Positions 24,370-31,347 of a DNA stretch of 36,354 nucleotides are shown here, one piece after another (the stretch's first letter is position 1; every line of letters starts with the position of its first letter). The notes below the pieces were generated by a model that was given only the letters and a program-made list of their open reading frames with translations, was not told the origin of the DNA and did not search any database. Source of the stretch: a virus; IMG/VR virus record IMGVR_UViG_3300030116_000149, positions 1 to 36,354 of that record; one strand, given 5' to 3'. The position numbers were made by a program, and so were the translations under genes.

Positions 24370-24589
24370 ATCGTCTCCTTGGTGTATCTTCGTCCACCCA
24401 CAACCACTTGTGATCATCTAAGCACTGGAGCATGTCCAAGTACTCACGGTTGGTCACGTCTTCGTTATGCTTCGGGACACCGTTGATTAGCAGTTGTTCA
24501 AACACGTAGTCATCGCCATCGTGATTCAGATGAAAGCTGTATTCATCGCCAGTGTAGCCACTATAAAACTCATGGTCATATCCGATCAT
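24353..24589 (-). CDS. Acidic hypothetical protein (78 aa)
   Basis: An ATG follows GGAG by about 8 bases. The protein is rich in Asp, Glu, His and Tyr (YDHEFYSGYTGDEYSFHLNHDGDDY) and ends in RRRYANQN. No domain is recognised. It overlaps the 55-aa gene upstream by 14 bases and the basic small protein downstream by 17 bases. An acidic/basic neighbour pair could interact, but this is not shown by the sequence. Confidence 0.65.
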   Translation of the reverse strand: MIGYDHEFYSGYTGDEYSFHLNHDGDDYVFEQLLINGVPKHNEDVTNREYLDMLQCLDDHKWLWVDEDTPRRRYANQN

Positions 24590-24743
24590 TGTTCAATCTC
24601 CTATTCTGTTCGGTGTCTAAGATTCGCATGGCTTGCTGTAGCTTGTCAACGTCATCGTGAGTGCGTCTACCGTCATGCTGTAGTTTGTACATCACTTCCC
24701 ATGCTTTGAGAATGTCTTCTCGCTTTGGTTCAATCATTTTCAT
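24576..24743 (-). CDS. Small helical hypothetical protein (55 aa)
   Basis: This short gene starts after AGGAGG (7 bases) and overlaps the next gene by 14 bases. The product MKMIEPKREDILKAWEVMYK continues with LQHDGRRTHDDVDKLQQAMRILDTEQ and RRLNNDRI, so it is fully helical and charged, perhaps a short coiled-coil dimer. It is easily missed by length cut-offs. No family was recognised. Confidence 0.6.
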   Translation of the reverse strand: MKMIEPKREDILKAWEVMYKLQHDGRRTHDDVDKLQQAMRILDTEQNRRLNNDRI

Positions 24744-24754
24744 CTTACTTCCTC

Positions 24755-25396
24755 CTATGCTGCTTTCGCAATTAGTCCTAACATCTTTTTACCGTGTGCT
24801 GGATATGCTATCACAGCTACCGACTTATTCCAACACGCTCGACAGGACGCACATTTGCCTTGTCTGGTGTACGCTTCACACACTGTCATACCGTCGGCAG
24901 CATCGTCTGCAAATGGCACAATGGTGCTCGTTGTCGCACCGTCGATAGTCTCGCCAGTGATGCTATCAGATGACAGACGGACTACCACGTTGGGCAATGC
25001 TTCCATCCCAGCGATCACATCGGCAAACTTCGCAAACTTGTGCATGCGAGTAGGTAGCCAGTGATTGACCCATGGTGTGCGCTTCATCACTTCCAGCATC
25101 TTTTGAGCCAGCTTGATTGAGTACATATCGCCAGAGTCAAACCAGCGGAAATAGCGGTCATTGTCTAACTCTGCCACCATATCATCTACCCATGAATCAC
25201 GCTTCCAATCCTCACGATTGTGCTCGCGTGGTGCTTTGACATTCGGAAATCGATAATTGCCCGTTGTGGCATAGCATCCAGCGCATGCTGGTACTAGTTT
25301 ACCGTCGTCGCCTACGCTCCCGGCGCATGTCTTGAGCGCTTCTAGTGACCACGACCGGCATGGCATCTTGCCAGCTTTTGATAGTTTGATTGTCAT
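24755..25396 (-). CDS. GP88-like cysteine-rich phage protein (213 aa)
   Basis: The ordered motifs LKTCAGSVGDDGKLVPACAGCYATTGNY, RYFRWFDSGDMYS, WLPTRMHKF and CEAYTRQGKCASCRACW resemble the phage 'gene product 88' family. Two Cys groups (one near residues 25-41, one near 173-189) could bind zinc or an iron-sulphur cluster. I start at the ATG at 25396, which has GAGG upstream; another in-frame ATG lies 15 bases earlier. It is the first gene of the minus arm after the control region, so it is probably very early. The function of the family is not established; a metal-dependent enzyme is possible. Confidence 0.7.
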   Translation of the reverse strand: MTIKLSKAGKMPCRSWSLEALKTCAGSVGDDGKLVPACAGCYATTGNYRFPNVKAPREHNREDWKRDSWVDDMVAELDNDRYFRWFDSGDMYSIKLAQKMLEVMKRTPWVNHWLPTRMHKFAKFADVIAGMEALPNVVVRLSSDSITGETIDGATTSTIVPFADDAADGMTVCEAYTRQGKCASCRACWNKSVAVIAYPAHGKKMLGLIAKAA

Positions 25397-25426
25397 GTGT
25401 TTTTTCCTCATATGTATATGGTGCCC

Positions 25427-25454
25427 ATTGTACTCTCATGGATGACCATTGCAA
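25427..25454 (-). promoter_or_regulatory. Possible early promoter for the minus arm
   Basis: On the minus strand, TTGCAA (25454-25449) is followed by a 16-base spacer and TACAAT (25432-25427). The -10 is 5/6 and the -35 4/6 of consensus. An inverted repeat, TCATGGAT (25436-25443) with ATCCATGA (25469-25476), flanks the -35, as an operator might. It lies 31 bases ahead of the first minus-arm ATG. It is weaker than the other promoters. Confidence 0.4.
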
Positions 25455-25568
25455 CACCATAGAATACGATCCATGATATCTCCAGAATCTTGAGGTTTCT
25501 GCAGATTGTCTATTGTTGGCATGGTGTGTGCTTATGGCTCCACAGGTCCTACACTGGCTCACACACTT

Positions 25569-25583
25569 TGTCAACACTTGACA
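25569..25583. repeat. Palindromic operator-like site 1
   Basis: TGTCAA-CAC-TTGACA is a perfect 6-bp inverted repeat with a 3-base centre. It is followed by TCTCGTG. The sister site at 25636-25650 has the same arms and nearly the same right flank (TCTTGTG), 67 bases away. Two-fold symmetry of this size suits a dimeric DNA-binding protein. Confidence 0.55.
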
Positions 25584-25635
25584 TCTCGTGTCGTCTGTGG
25601 TTGCGCCTCGTGTCGCTACATTAGTCCGGCCCTCG

Positions 25636-25650
25636 TGTCAACGCTTGACA
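25636..25650. repeat. Palindromic operator-like site 2
   Basis: TGTCAA-CGC-TTGACA repeats site 1 with one changed centre base. It overlaps one of the four CTCGTGT copies (25632-25638). No recognisable regulator gene is encoded in this genome, so the binding protein could be from the host or from an unrecognised early gene. Confidence 0.55.
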
Positions 25651-25878
25651 TCTTGTGCGGACTATGGTTGGCCCAACATTGGCACACTTCTTGCAGCACA
25701 GGGCCAATTGTCTGACAAATGTTGACACGGGGGAGGGTGTTGACTTGTGTTAACAATTGTAGTAGCCACTCACGCACAAAATAGGTGAAAATTAGGAATA
25801 TTACCTCGTGTTTTAACGACTGTAAGTCATTGATTAGCCTTGCGGTTGTGACTTGTGGCGCAACAATGGAAAAATAAC

Positions 25879-25907
25879 TTGACTTTTGTGTAGACTTGTG
25901 TTATACT
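25879..25907 (+). promoter_or_regulatory. Sigma-70-type promoter for the structural arm
   Basis: TTGACT (25879-25884), 17-base spacer, TATACT (25902-25907) with an extended TGt. The predicted start is about 20 bases before the small terminase ATG at 25936. The core TATACTATAG is shared with the promoter at 16602-16630. Confidence 0.75.
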
Positions 25908-25935
25908 ATAGTTGTAATTTGGGACAATTTGTGTT

Positions 25936-26340
25936 ATGACCGCTTCGACGCAGGCTAAGCCTACAGAAATAAAAAAGCGTGGTCGTGGCAGACCCCGGAA
26001 GTCAGAGATAGCCGCTGTAAAACCCGGAAACAAAGGGCAAGTGGGTAGACCAAAGGGTGACGCTGCTATCATCAACGAGTACAAAGCTCGTATGCTGGCT
26101 TCACCGAAGTCAAAAAAAGTCCTAGAGACGATATTTGATGCTGCTTTGGACAATGAACACAAGAATCAAGCGGCAGCATGGAAGCTAATCATGGACCGTA
26201 TGCTACCAGTAGGTGCATTTGAGAAGGACGTGGTTAAGGACGCAGGTAGAAACGCTATTCAAATCAATATTACTGGTGTTGGCACTGTTGACGTGGGCGA
26301 CAACGAGGTCATCGAAGGGGAAATCGTAGATGAAGCTTAA
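25936..26340 (+). CDS. Terminase small subunit-like, with AT-hooks
   Basis: The N-terminus holds two AT-hook-like motifs (KRGRGRPRKSE at about 14-24 and GRPKGD at about 38-43), followed by helices (IINEYKARMLASPKSKKVLETIFDAALDNEHKNQAAAWKLI) typical of small terminases that recognise the packaging site. It is the first gene of the plus arm and precedes the large terminase by two genes. The ATG has only a weak GGGA upstream. A 3' overlap couples it to the endolysin gene. The role is assigned by motif and position. Confidence 0.72.
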   Translation: MTASTQAKPTEIKKRGRGRPRKSEIAAVKPGNKGQVGRPKGDAAIINEYKARMLASPKSKKVLETIFDAALDNEHKNQAAAWKLIMDRMLPVGAFEKDVVKDAGRNAIQINITGVGTVDVGDNEVIEGEIVDEA

Positions 26341-26680
26341 GTACTTTACTCTAGATGAGTTCAATTGTCAAGTCACGGGTGACAACCGTATGGAACAGGA
26401 CTTCCTAGAGAAGTTAGACCGTTTGCGTGGGGGCTGTGGTTTTCCTTTTGTGATCACGAGTGGCTTCCGTCATCCTACAGAACATCCTATTGAAGCTGCC
26501 AAGGAAGTTCCCGGCACCCACGCCCAAGGTATCGCTGCTGACATCAGAGTCACCAGTGCAGCCGAAAGACACCGCATAGTCAACGTAGCTAACCACATCG
26601 GCTTCAACGGCATCGGTATAGCTAAAGACTTCGTACACGTCGACACTCGTGGCACTACACCCGTTATGTGGCTCTACTAA
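26330..26680 (+). CDS. Endolysin, M15 family D-Ala-D-Ala peptidase type
   Basis: The 116-residue protein has the M15 zinc site: SGFRHP (residues 44-49), His64 and Asp71 in THAQGIAADIRV, and His103 in FVHVDTR. It would cut the peptide cross-links of peptidoglycan to release phage. It begins within the terminase small subunit gene (AAGGGGAAA upstream) and its stop overlaps the next start (TAATG). It lacks a signal peptide, so it depends on the holin at 2320-2712. Confidence 0.87.
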   Translation: MKLKYFTLDEFNCQVTGDNRMEQDFLEKLDRLRGGCGFPFVITSGFRHPTEHPIEAAKEVPGTHAQGIAADIRVTSAAERHRIVNVANHIGFNGIGIAKDFVHVDTRGTTPVMWLY

Positions 26681-27042
26681 TGCTGACCACAGTACATACT
26701 ACAGTTTCTTCCACAGCGGAGACAACGCTTTTTACTGTCCCTGATGGTTACGTAGCGAACATCTACTACATCTTCATAGCTAATCACGGGGGTAGTACAA
26801 ATAGTGTTACACTCAAGTGGGAAAATAGCGGTGGTGTAGACCAGTTGTACTTTTTTGATGCTGACAACGTGTCTGGAGGAGGTAAAGAGACTCTGGGTGG
26901 GCAAGCGTCACTACCTCTGTTTGTAATACAGGCAGGAGAAGTAGTCAAGTGTCAGACAGGATCTGCTGGAGACGTGGAGTTTGCAGTGACTATAGACTTA
27001 ACACCAAGAGCTGCTGGGTTTAACAACTTTGACGGATCTTAA
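26680..27042 (+). CDS. Hypothetical beta-rich protein (120 aa), between endolysin and terminase
   Basis: I start at the ATG at 26680 (MLTTVHTTVSSTAETTLF), which overlaps the endolysin stop as TAATG. The protein is predicted beta-sandwich (TVPDGYVANIYYIFIANH, SVTLKWENSG, VIQAGEVVKCQTGSAGDVEF), as in head-decoration or fibre-domain proteins. It ends within the large terminase start (14-base overlap). A capsid-decoration or attachment role is suggested by fold style only. Confidence 0.65.
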   Translation: MLTTVHTTVSSTAETTLFTVPDGYVANIYYIFIANHGGSTNSVTLKWENSGGVDQLYFFDADNVSGGGKETLGGQASLPLFVIQAGEVVKCQTGSAGDVEFAVTIDLTPRAAGFNNFDGS

Positions 27043-28282
27043 CATTGAGCTACTGCCTTGGCAGCAAGAAGTCTGGACGGACGACACTAGATTTAAGATA
27101 GTAGCTGCAGGTAGACGTACAGGTAAGTCTAGGCTTGCTGCATGGATGCTGATTGTAAACGCTCTGCAAGCCGATAGGGGTCATGTGTTTTACGTAGCCC
27201 CTACACAGGGTCAGGCTCGTGACATCATGTGGCAGACGTTGTTGGAACTGGGGCATCCAGTGATTGCTGGAAGTCACATCAACAACCTGCAACTAAAGCT
27301 GGTCAATGGTGCAACTATCAGCCTCAAAGGTGCTGACAGACCAGAGACAATGCGTGGTGTGTCGCTAAAGTTCCTCGTGTTGGACGAGTACGCAGACATG
27401 AAGCCTGACGTATTTGAGCAGATCCTTCGACCAGCCTTGGCTGACCAAAAGGGCTGTGCAATGTTCATAGGTACGCCTATGGGCAGAAACCATTTCTACG
27501 AGTTGTACAAGTATGCTGAACTGGGTGACGACGAGACTTACAAAGCTTGGCACTTTACTTCCTATGACAACCCTTTGCTTGACCCTAGTGAGATCGACAT
27601 TGCTAAGAAGTCTATGTCAAGCTATGCGTTTCGTCAAGAGTTTATGGCGTCGTTTGAAGCTCGTGGGTCAGAGATGTTTAAAGAGGACTGGGTTAAGTTT
27701 TCAGAAGATGAACCAGACGTAGGAGACTATTACATTGCAGTTGACTTGGCAGGGTTTGAAGAAGTCAACAAGAAGCGTACTAAGAATACAAAGCTTGACG
27801 ACACCGCAATTGCTGTGGTCAAGGTCAGTCCTAATGGTTGGTACGTTGACAATATTATTTACGGGCGATGGAGCCTTGACGAGACAGCAGCCAAAATTTT
27901 TCAGGCAGTACGAGATTACGAACCAGTCAGTGTGGGTATCGAAAGAGGTATTGCTAAGCAAGCTGTAATGTCGCCTCTGTCGGACCTACAGAAACGCTAC
28001 GGGACATTCTTTAGAGTCGAGGAGCTAACTCACGGTAACAAAAAGAAGACTGACAGGGTTATGTGGGCACTTCAGGGGCGGTTTGAGAATGGCTACATAA
28101 CGCTGAACAAAGGTGAGTGGAACAGTCGGTTCTTGGACCAGTTGTTCCAGTTTCCGGACCCACTAACGCACGACGACTTGGTGGACGCTTTGGCTTACGT
28201 CGATCAGCTTGCAAACGTAGCGTATGACTATGAATACGAAATTGACGACCATAAAATCTTAGACGTGGTAGCAGGATACTAA
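27029..28282 (+). CDS. terL: Terminase large subunit
   Basis: The packaging motor ATPase and nuclease. Walker A is AGRRTGKS (27-34), Walker B FLVLDE (115-120), and the coupling motif FIGTP (146-150). The nuclease domain shows Asp239 in YYIAVDLAG, Glu305 in VGIERG and HDDLVDALAY (381-390). The start must be TTG at 27029, because the next ATG is past Walker A; there is no clear ribosome site, and the 14-base overlap with the previous gene suggests coupling. It is followed by the portal after one base. Confidence 0.95.
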   Translation: MTDLNIELLPWQQEVWTDDTRFKIVAAGRRTGKSRLAAWMLIVNALQADRGHVFYVAPTQGQARDIMWQTLLELGHPVIAGSHINNLQLKLVNGATISLKGADRPETMRGVSLKFLVLDEYADMKPDVFEQILRPALADQKGCAMFIGTPMGRNHFYELYKYAELGDDETYKAWHFTSYDNPLLDPSEIDIAKKSMSSYAFRQEFMASFEARGSEMFKEDWVKFSEDEPDVGDYYIAVDLAGFEEVNKKRTKNTKLDDTAIAVVKVSPNGWYVDNIIYGRWSLDETAAKIFQAVRDYEPVSVGIERGIAKQAVMSPLSDLQKRYGTFFRVEELTHGNKKKTDRVMWALQGRFENGYITLNKGEWNSRFLDQLFQFPDPLTHDDLVDALAYVDQLANVAYDYEYEIDDHKILDVVAGY

Positions 28283-28283
28283 T

Positions 28284-30317
28284 ATGAGCGAAATATATGA
28301 GCAGGACCCTTTGATGGTCGAAGAGACTATTGAAGACTGGGTGATGACCAAGTGTGAAGACTGGCGTGACTACTACGAAAGCAACTACGAGTACAGATTT
28401 GAAGAATACTACAGACTCTGGCGGGGACAATGGGACCCAGCAGACAGCGAACGTAAGTCAGAACGTAGTCGCATCATCTCACCTGCTCTACAGCAAGCCG
28501 TTGAGTCCAACGTAGCTGAGCTAGAAGAAGCCACCTTCGGGCGTGGCAAGTGGTTTGACGTAAGTGACAACATGGGCGACACAGAGCGCCAAGACGTGTT
28601 GTTCCTGCGTAACAAACTCACGGAGGACTTTGAGGACTGTAAAGTTCGTAAGTCAGTCGCAGAGTGCCTCATCAATGCAGCTGTGTTTGGCACAGGTGTC
28701 GGTGAGATAGTCATTGAAGAAATGAAAGAGATGGCTCCAGCAACTCAACCCATCATGGGTGGAGACTTGCAGGCTGTTGGAGTCAACATCATGGAGCGTG
28801 TCAAAGTTAAGCTGAAGCCTGTGTTGCCACAGAACTTCCTCATTGACCCTGTAGCTACGTCCGTTGAGGACGCTATGGGCGTTGCTGTGGACGAGTTCGT
28901 AAGCAGACATCAGGTAGAGCTTCTGCAGGAACAAGGCGTCTATAAGGACGTGTACGTAGGTACGGCAGCGCCGGACACAGACCTTGAGCCTGACCAAGAC
29001 ATTACTATCTACAACGACGACAAGGTGCGTCTAACGAAGTACTACGGCTTAGTCCCACGAGATCTGCTTGAAAAAGCTATGCAGGACGAGGACGAAGAAG
29101 TAGTAGAACTGGACGAGAAGCCTAAGTCAAAGTACGTAGAGGCGGTAGTTGTTATTGCTAATGGTGGACTTCTACTTAAAGCTGAAGCTAACCCATACAT
29201 GATGCAGGACAGGCCAATAGTAGCTTTCCCATGGGACGTAGTACCCGGAAGATTCTGGGGACGTGGCGTGTGTGAAAAAGGCTACAACAGCCAAAAAGCA
29301 CTGGACACAGAGTTGCGAGCTAGGATCGACGCTCTGAGTCTTACGATACACCCAATGCTTGCCATTGACGCTACTCGTTTACCTCGTGGTGCAAAACCAG
29401 AAGTACGTCCGGGTAAGATGATATTAACTAGTGGAGACCCGCGTGAAGTTTTACAACCGTTCAATTTCGGACAGGTTAATCAAATTACGTTTGCTCAAGC
29501 AGGAGCTTTGCAGCAAATGGTACAACAAGCTACAGGAGCTGTCGATTCAGCTGGAATCGCAGGTCAGGTCAATGGAGAGGCAACAGCTGCTGGAATCAGC
29601 ATGTCTCTTGGGGCTATTATTAAGCGTCACAAGCGTACTCTCATCAACTTTCAGCAGTCTTTCCTGATTCCATTTGTCAAGAAAGCTGCCTATCGGTACA
29701 TGCAGTTTGACCCTGAGAATTATCCCGTAGCTGACTACAAGTTCAACGCGAGCAGCACACTGGGCATTATCGCTAGGGAATACGAGGTGACACAGCTGGT
29801 ACAGCTACTACAGACCATGCAGAAAGACTCACCGCTGTACAATACTCTGATCCAGTCAATCATTGACAACATGAATCTATCTAACCGTGAGGAACTTCTG
29901 GCGGCTATGGCACAAGCTATGCAGCCTAACCCAGAAGCTCAGCAGATGGCACAAGCAGCACAGCAGGCCCAGCTTGAGTTCCAGCAGTCCCAGACACAAG
30001 CTCTGGCTGCTCAGGCTCAGGAGTCAGCAGCTAGGGCAGGCAAACTTGTTGCAGAAGCCAACGCTGTACCTCAAGAGTTGGAGATAGACCGCATCAATGC
30101 CATCACTAGGAATCTACGTGAAGGCGATGCAGAAGACAAAGAGTTTGAAAGACGTATGCGCGTTGCTGAAACTCTCCTTAAAGAACGTCAGATTAAAGGT
30201 AATCAAAATGCTAACAGACCAAGAACTGAAGAGCCTATTGCGGCAGGTGGACAGCTACCTAGAACCGCGATGGCAACTCCTCAAAGACTTAGACCGCAAG
30301 GTGGAGGAAATAACTAA
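28284..30317 (+). CDS. Portal protein (podovirus head-tail connector)
   Basis: The 677-residue protein starts with an acidic, aromatic helical region (YESNYEYRFEEYYRLWRGQWDP). It then has the portal-type segments RIISPALQQAVESNVAELEEATFG and TGAVDSAGIAGQVNGEATAAGISMSLG. A long Gln/Ala-rich C-terminal helix follows (550-600: EAQQMAQAAQQAQLEFQQSQ), like T7-like portals whose C-terminal barrel reaches into the head. It forms the dodecameric ring for packaging and tail joining. It is adjacent to the large terminase and overlaps the next gene (TAATG). Confidence 0.92.
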   Translation: MSEIYEQDPLMVEETIEDWVMTKCEDWRDYYESNYEYRFEEYYRLWRGQWDPADSERKSERSRIISPALQQAVESNVAELEEATFGRGKWFDVSDNMGDTERQDVLFLRNKLTEDFEDCKVRKSVAECLINAAVFGTGVGEIVIEEMKEMAPATQPIMGGDLQAVGVNIMERVKVKLKPVLPQNFLIDPVATSVEDAMGVAVDEFVSRHQVELLQEQGVYKDVYVGTAAPDTDLEPDQDITIYNDDKVRLTKYYGLVPRDLLEKAMQDEDEEVVELDEKPKSKYVEAVVVIANGGLLLKAEANPYMMQDRPIVAFPWDVVPGRFWGRGVCEKGYNSQKALDTELRARIDALSLTIHPMLAIDATRLPRGAKPEVRPGKMILTSGDPREVLQPFNFGQVNQITFAQAGALQQMVQQATGAVDSAGIAGQVNGEATAAGISMSLGAIIKRHKRTLINFQQSFLIPFVKKAAYRYMQFDPENYPVADYKFNASSTLGIIAREYEVTQLVQLLQTMQKDSPLYNTLIQSIIDNMNLSNREELLAAMAQAMQPNPEAQQMAQAAQQAQLEFQQSQTQALAAQAQESAARAGKLVAEANAVPQELEIDRINAITRNLREGDAEDKEFERRMRVAETLLKERQIKGNQNANRPRTEEPIAAGGQLPRTAMATPQRLRPQGGGNN

Positions 30318-30583
30318 TGCCCAGAAGCAAGGACCCAAAGCTGGCACGGGCGGGAGTAAGCGCGTACAACAAGCCAAAGAGAACGCCTAATCACCCTACG
30401 AAGAAGTTTGTAGTTGTTGCCAAAGAGGGTGACAAGACAAAGACTATTCGCTTCGGTGACGCAAAGATGAAAATCAAAAAAGACCAGCCAGCCAGACGTA
30501 AGTCATTTAGGGCCAGACATCGGTGTGATACCAGTCCACCCAGTAAGCTTACGGCTCGCTATTGGTCCTGTAAAAAGTGGTGA
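30317..30583 (+). CDS. Small basic protein, DUF6321-like (88 aa)
   Basis: The start MPRSKDPKLARAGVSAYNKPKRTPNHPTK, followed by FVVVAKEGDKTKTIRFG and a basic RRKSFRARH...ARYWSC end, matches a short family common next to phage portal or capsid genes (DUF6321-like). It is highly basic with Cys residues near the end. It overlaps the portal stop (TAATG). A DNA- or RNA-binding role is plausible from charge, but unproven. Confidence 0.75.
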   Translation: MPRSKDPKLARAGVSAYNKPKRTPNHPTKKFVVVAKEGDKTKTIRFGDAKMKIKKDQPARRKSFRARHRCDTSPPSKLTARYWSCKKW

Positions 30584-30587
30584 TGTA

Positions 30588-30830
30588 ATGGCAAAAGGCG
30601 TAAAACATTTTAAGAAAGACGGGACTCTCCATACCGGAGGAACCCACAAGATGCCGAATGGTGAACTCCACTCAGGAAAAACCCACGGCAAAACATCAGT
30701 AAAGTTGTACCATTTTGACGAACTATCAGCTAAAGCTAAGGAGAAAGCAATGCCGTATCACAAGTCAAGCAAGCCAAAAGCTAAATCTAAGCCTAAGCCC
30801 AAGAAAAAACCAATGAAGCGAGGCTACTAA
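30588..30830 (+). CDS. Lys-rich basic protein (80 aa)
   Basis: I start at the ATG at 30588 (MAKGVKHFKKDGTLHTGGTH); an in-frame ATG at 30525 lies inside the previous gene. Gly/His/Lys motifs (KKDGTLHTGGTHKMPNGELHSGKTHGKTS) are followed by a Lys/Pro/Ser tail (KPKAKSKPKPKKKPMKRGY). It is a small basic cation-rich protein, probably interacting with DNA or the capsid inside; only composition supports this. It overlaps the next start by TAATG. Confidence 0.7.
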   Translation: MAKGVKHFKKDGTLHTGGTHKMPNGELHSGKTHGKTSVKLYHFDELSAKAKEKAMPYHKSSKPKAKSKPKPKKKPMKRGY

Positions 30831-30949
30831 TGCCATACAAAAAATATAGCCCTAAGCAGAAGAAGTTAGCTGCTGTAGCGCCACCACGTAAGAAGATTAC
30901 TGGTGCAGACTTGAAAAAGGTGAGACAACGTGGCAAGAGCAAAAGGTAA
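30830..30949 (+). CDS. Very small basic protein (39 aa)
   Basis: The product is MPYKKYSPKQKKLAAVAPPR plus KKITGADLKKVRQRGKSKR. Lys/Arg make up a large part. Its start overlaps the upstream stop (TAATG) and its end overlaps the next gene by 20 bases in another frame. Such short basic genes are common in marine podovirus packaging regions. Its role is unknown. Confidence 0.6.
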   Translation: MPYKKYSPKQKKLAAVAPPRKKITGADLKKVRQRGKSKR

Positions 30950-31106
30950 ACCCAAGAAAAAGACTTCTGGTCCAACGCCTAAGAATAAAGCTCTGTATTC
31001 TCGTGTAAAGGCAGAGGCTAAGCGTAAGTTCGACGTTTGGCCCTCTGCTTACGCCTCAGCTTGGCTTACAAGAGAGTACAAGAAGCGTGGAGGTACATAT
31101 GGCTAA
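30930..31106 (+). CDS. Small basic protein, N-terminal half of a split DUF5872-type pair (58 aa)
   Basis: It starts with GTG (MARAKGKPKKKTSGPTPK), then NKALYSRVKAEAKRKFDVWPSAY and ASAWLTREYKKRGGTYG. In other phages a segment like this is joined to a following 'GLKKWFxEEWVDVKTGKKCGR' segment. Here the two parts are encoded in different frames with an 8-base overlap (31099-31106). A ribosome slip or a real split is possible. The helical KALYSRVKAEAKR unit may bind DNA or scaffold. Confidence 0.6.
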   Translation: MARAKGKPKKKTSGPTPKNKALYSRVKAEAKRKFDVWPSAYASAWLTREYKKRGGTYG

Positions 31107-31347
31107 AGGTGGACTTAAGAAATGGTTTGCAGAAGAGTGGGTAGACGTTAAGACTGGGAAGAAATGTGGACGCTCCGGTAAGGAGAAGAAGAAACGTCCA
31201 TATCCCTCATGTCGCCCCAAAGCTGTAGCAGCCAAGATGACAAAGGCTGAAAAGGCATCTTCAGCACGTCGAAAGACTGGTCCGGGCAAAATTAAGCATG
31301 CTGTGACAGCTTCTGGGAGGCGTAGAAAAACCACAAGAAAAGCTTGA
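31099..31347 (+). CDS. Small basic protein, C-terminal half of a split DUF5872-type pair (82 aa)
   Basis: I start at the ATG at 31099 (MAKGGLKKWFAEEWVDVKTG), with GGAGG 5 bases upstream. It has KKCGRSGKEKKKRPYPSC and a KMTKAEKASSARRKTGPGK end: very basic, two Cys, no membrane segment. It overlaps the 58-aa gene by 8 bases in another frame. The stop lies in the -35 of the next promoter. The family is known in phages, the function is not. A virion-internal or DNA-binding role is inferred from charge. Confidence 0.7.
   Translation: MAKGGLKKWFAEEWVDVKTGKKCGRSGKEKKKRPYPSCRPKAVAAKMTKAEKASSARRKTGPGKIKHAVTASGRRRKTTRKA

Larger units (their letters stand above)
25397..25935. promoter_or_regulatory. 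Divergent control region, candidate origin/operators
   Basis: This is the only gene-free stretch longer than 300 bases. It separates the divergent arms. It holds two near-identical palindromes (25569-25583, 25636-25650) and four CTCGTGT copies (25585, 25607, 25632, 25805). A further palindrome TTGTC-t-GACAA lies at 25708-25718, TGTTAACA at 25748-25755, and three TTGTGTTA copies at 25745, 25896 and 25929. A strong promoter points right at 25879-25907. No protein-like frame with a ribosome site was found. An origin of replication or a repressor/activator region is the likely use. Confidence 0.6.

Noticed and set aside
25397-25935. CRISPR array or tRNA gene in the control region
   Set aside because: The repeats are too short and irregularly spaced for CRISPR, and no cloverleaf with a CCA-type end was seen.
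25827-26162. A 111-codon minus-strand frame across the control region and small terminase
   Set aside because: It runs through the strong plus promoter and the terminase N-terminus and lacks a plausible start; treated as chance.
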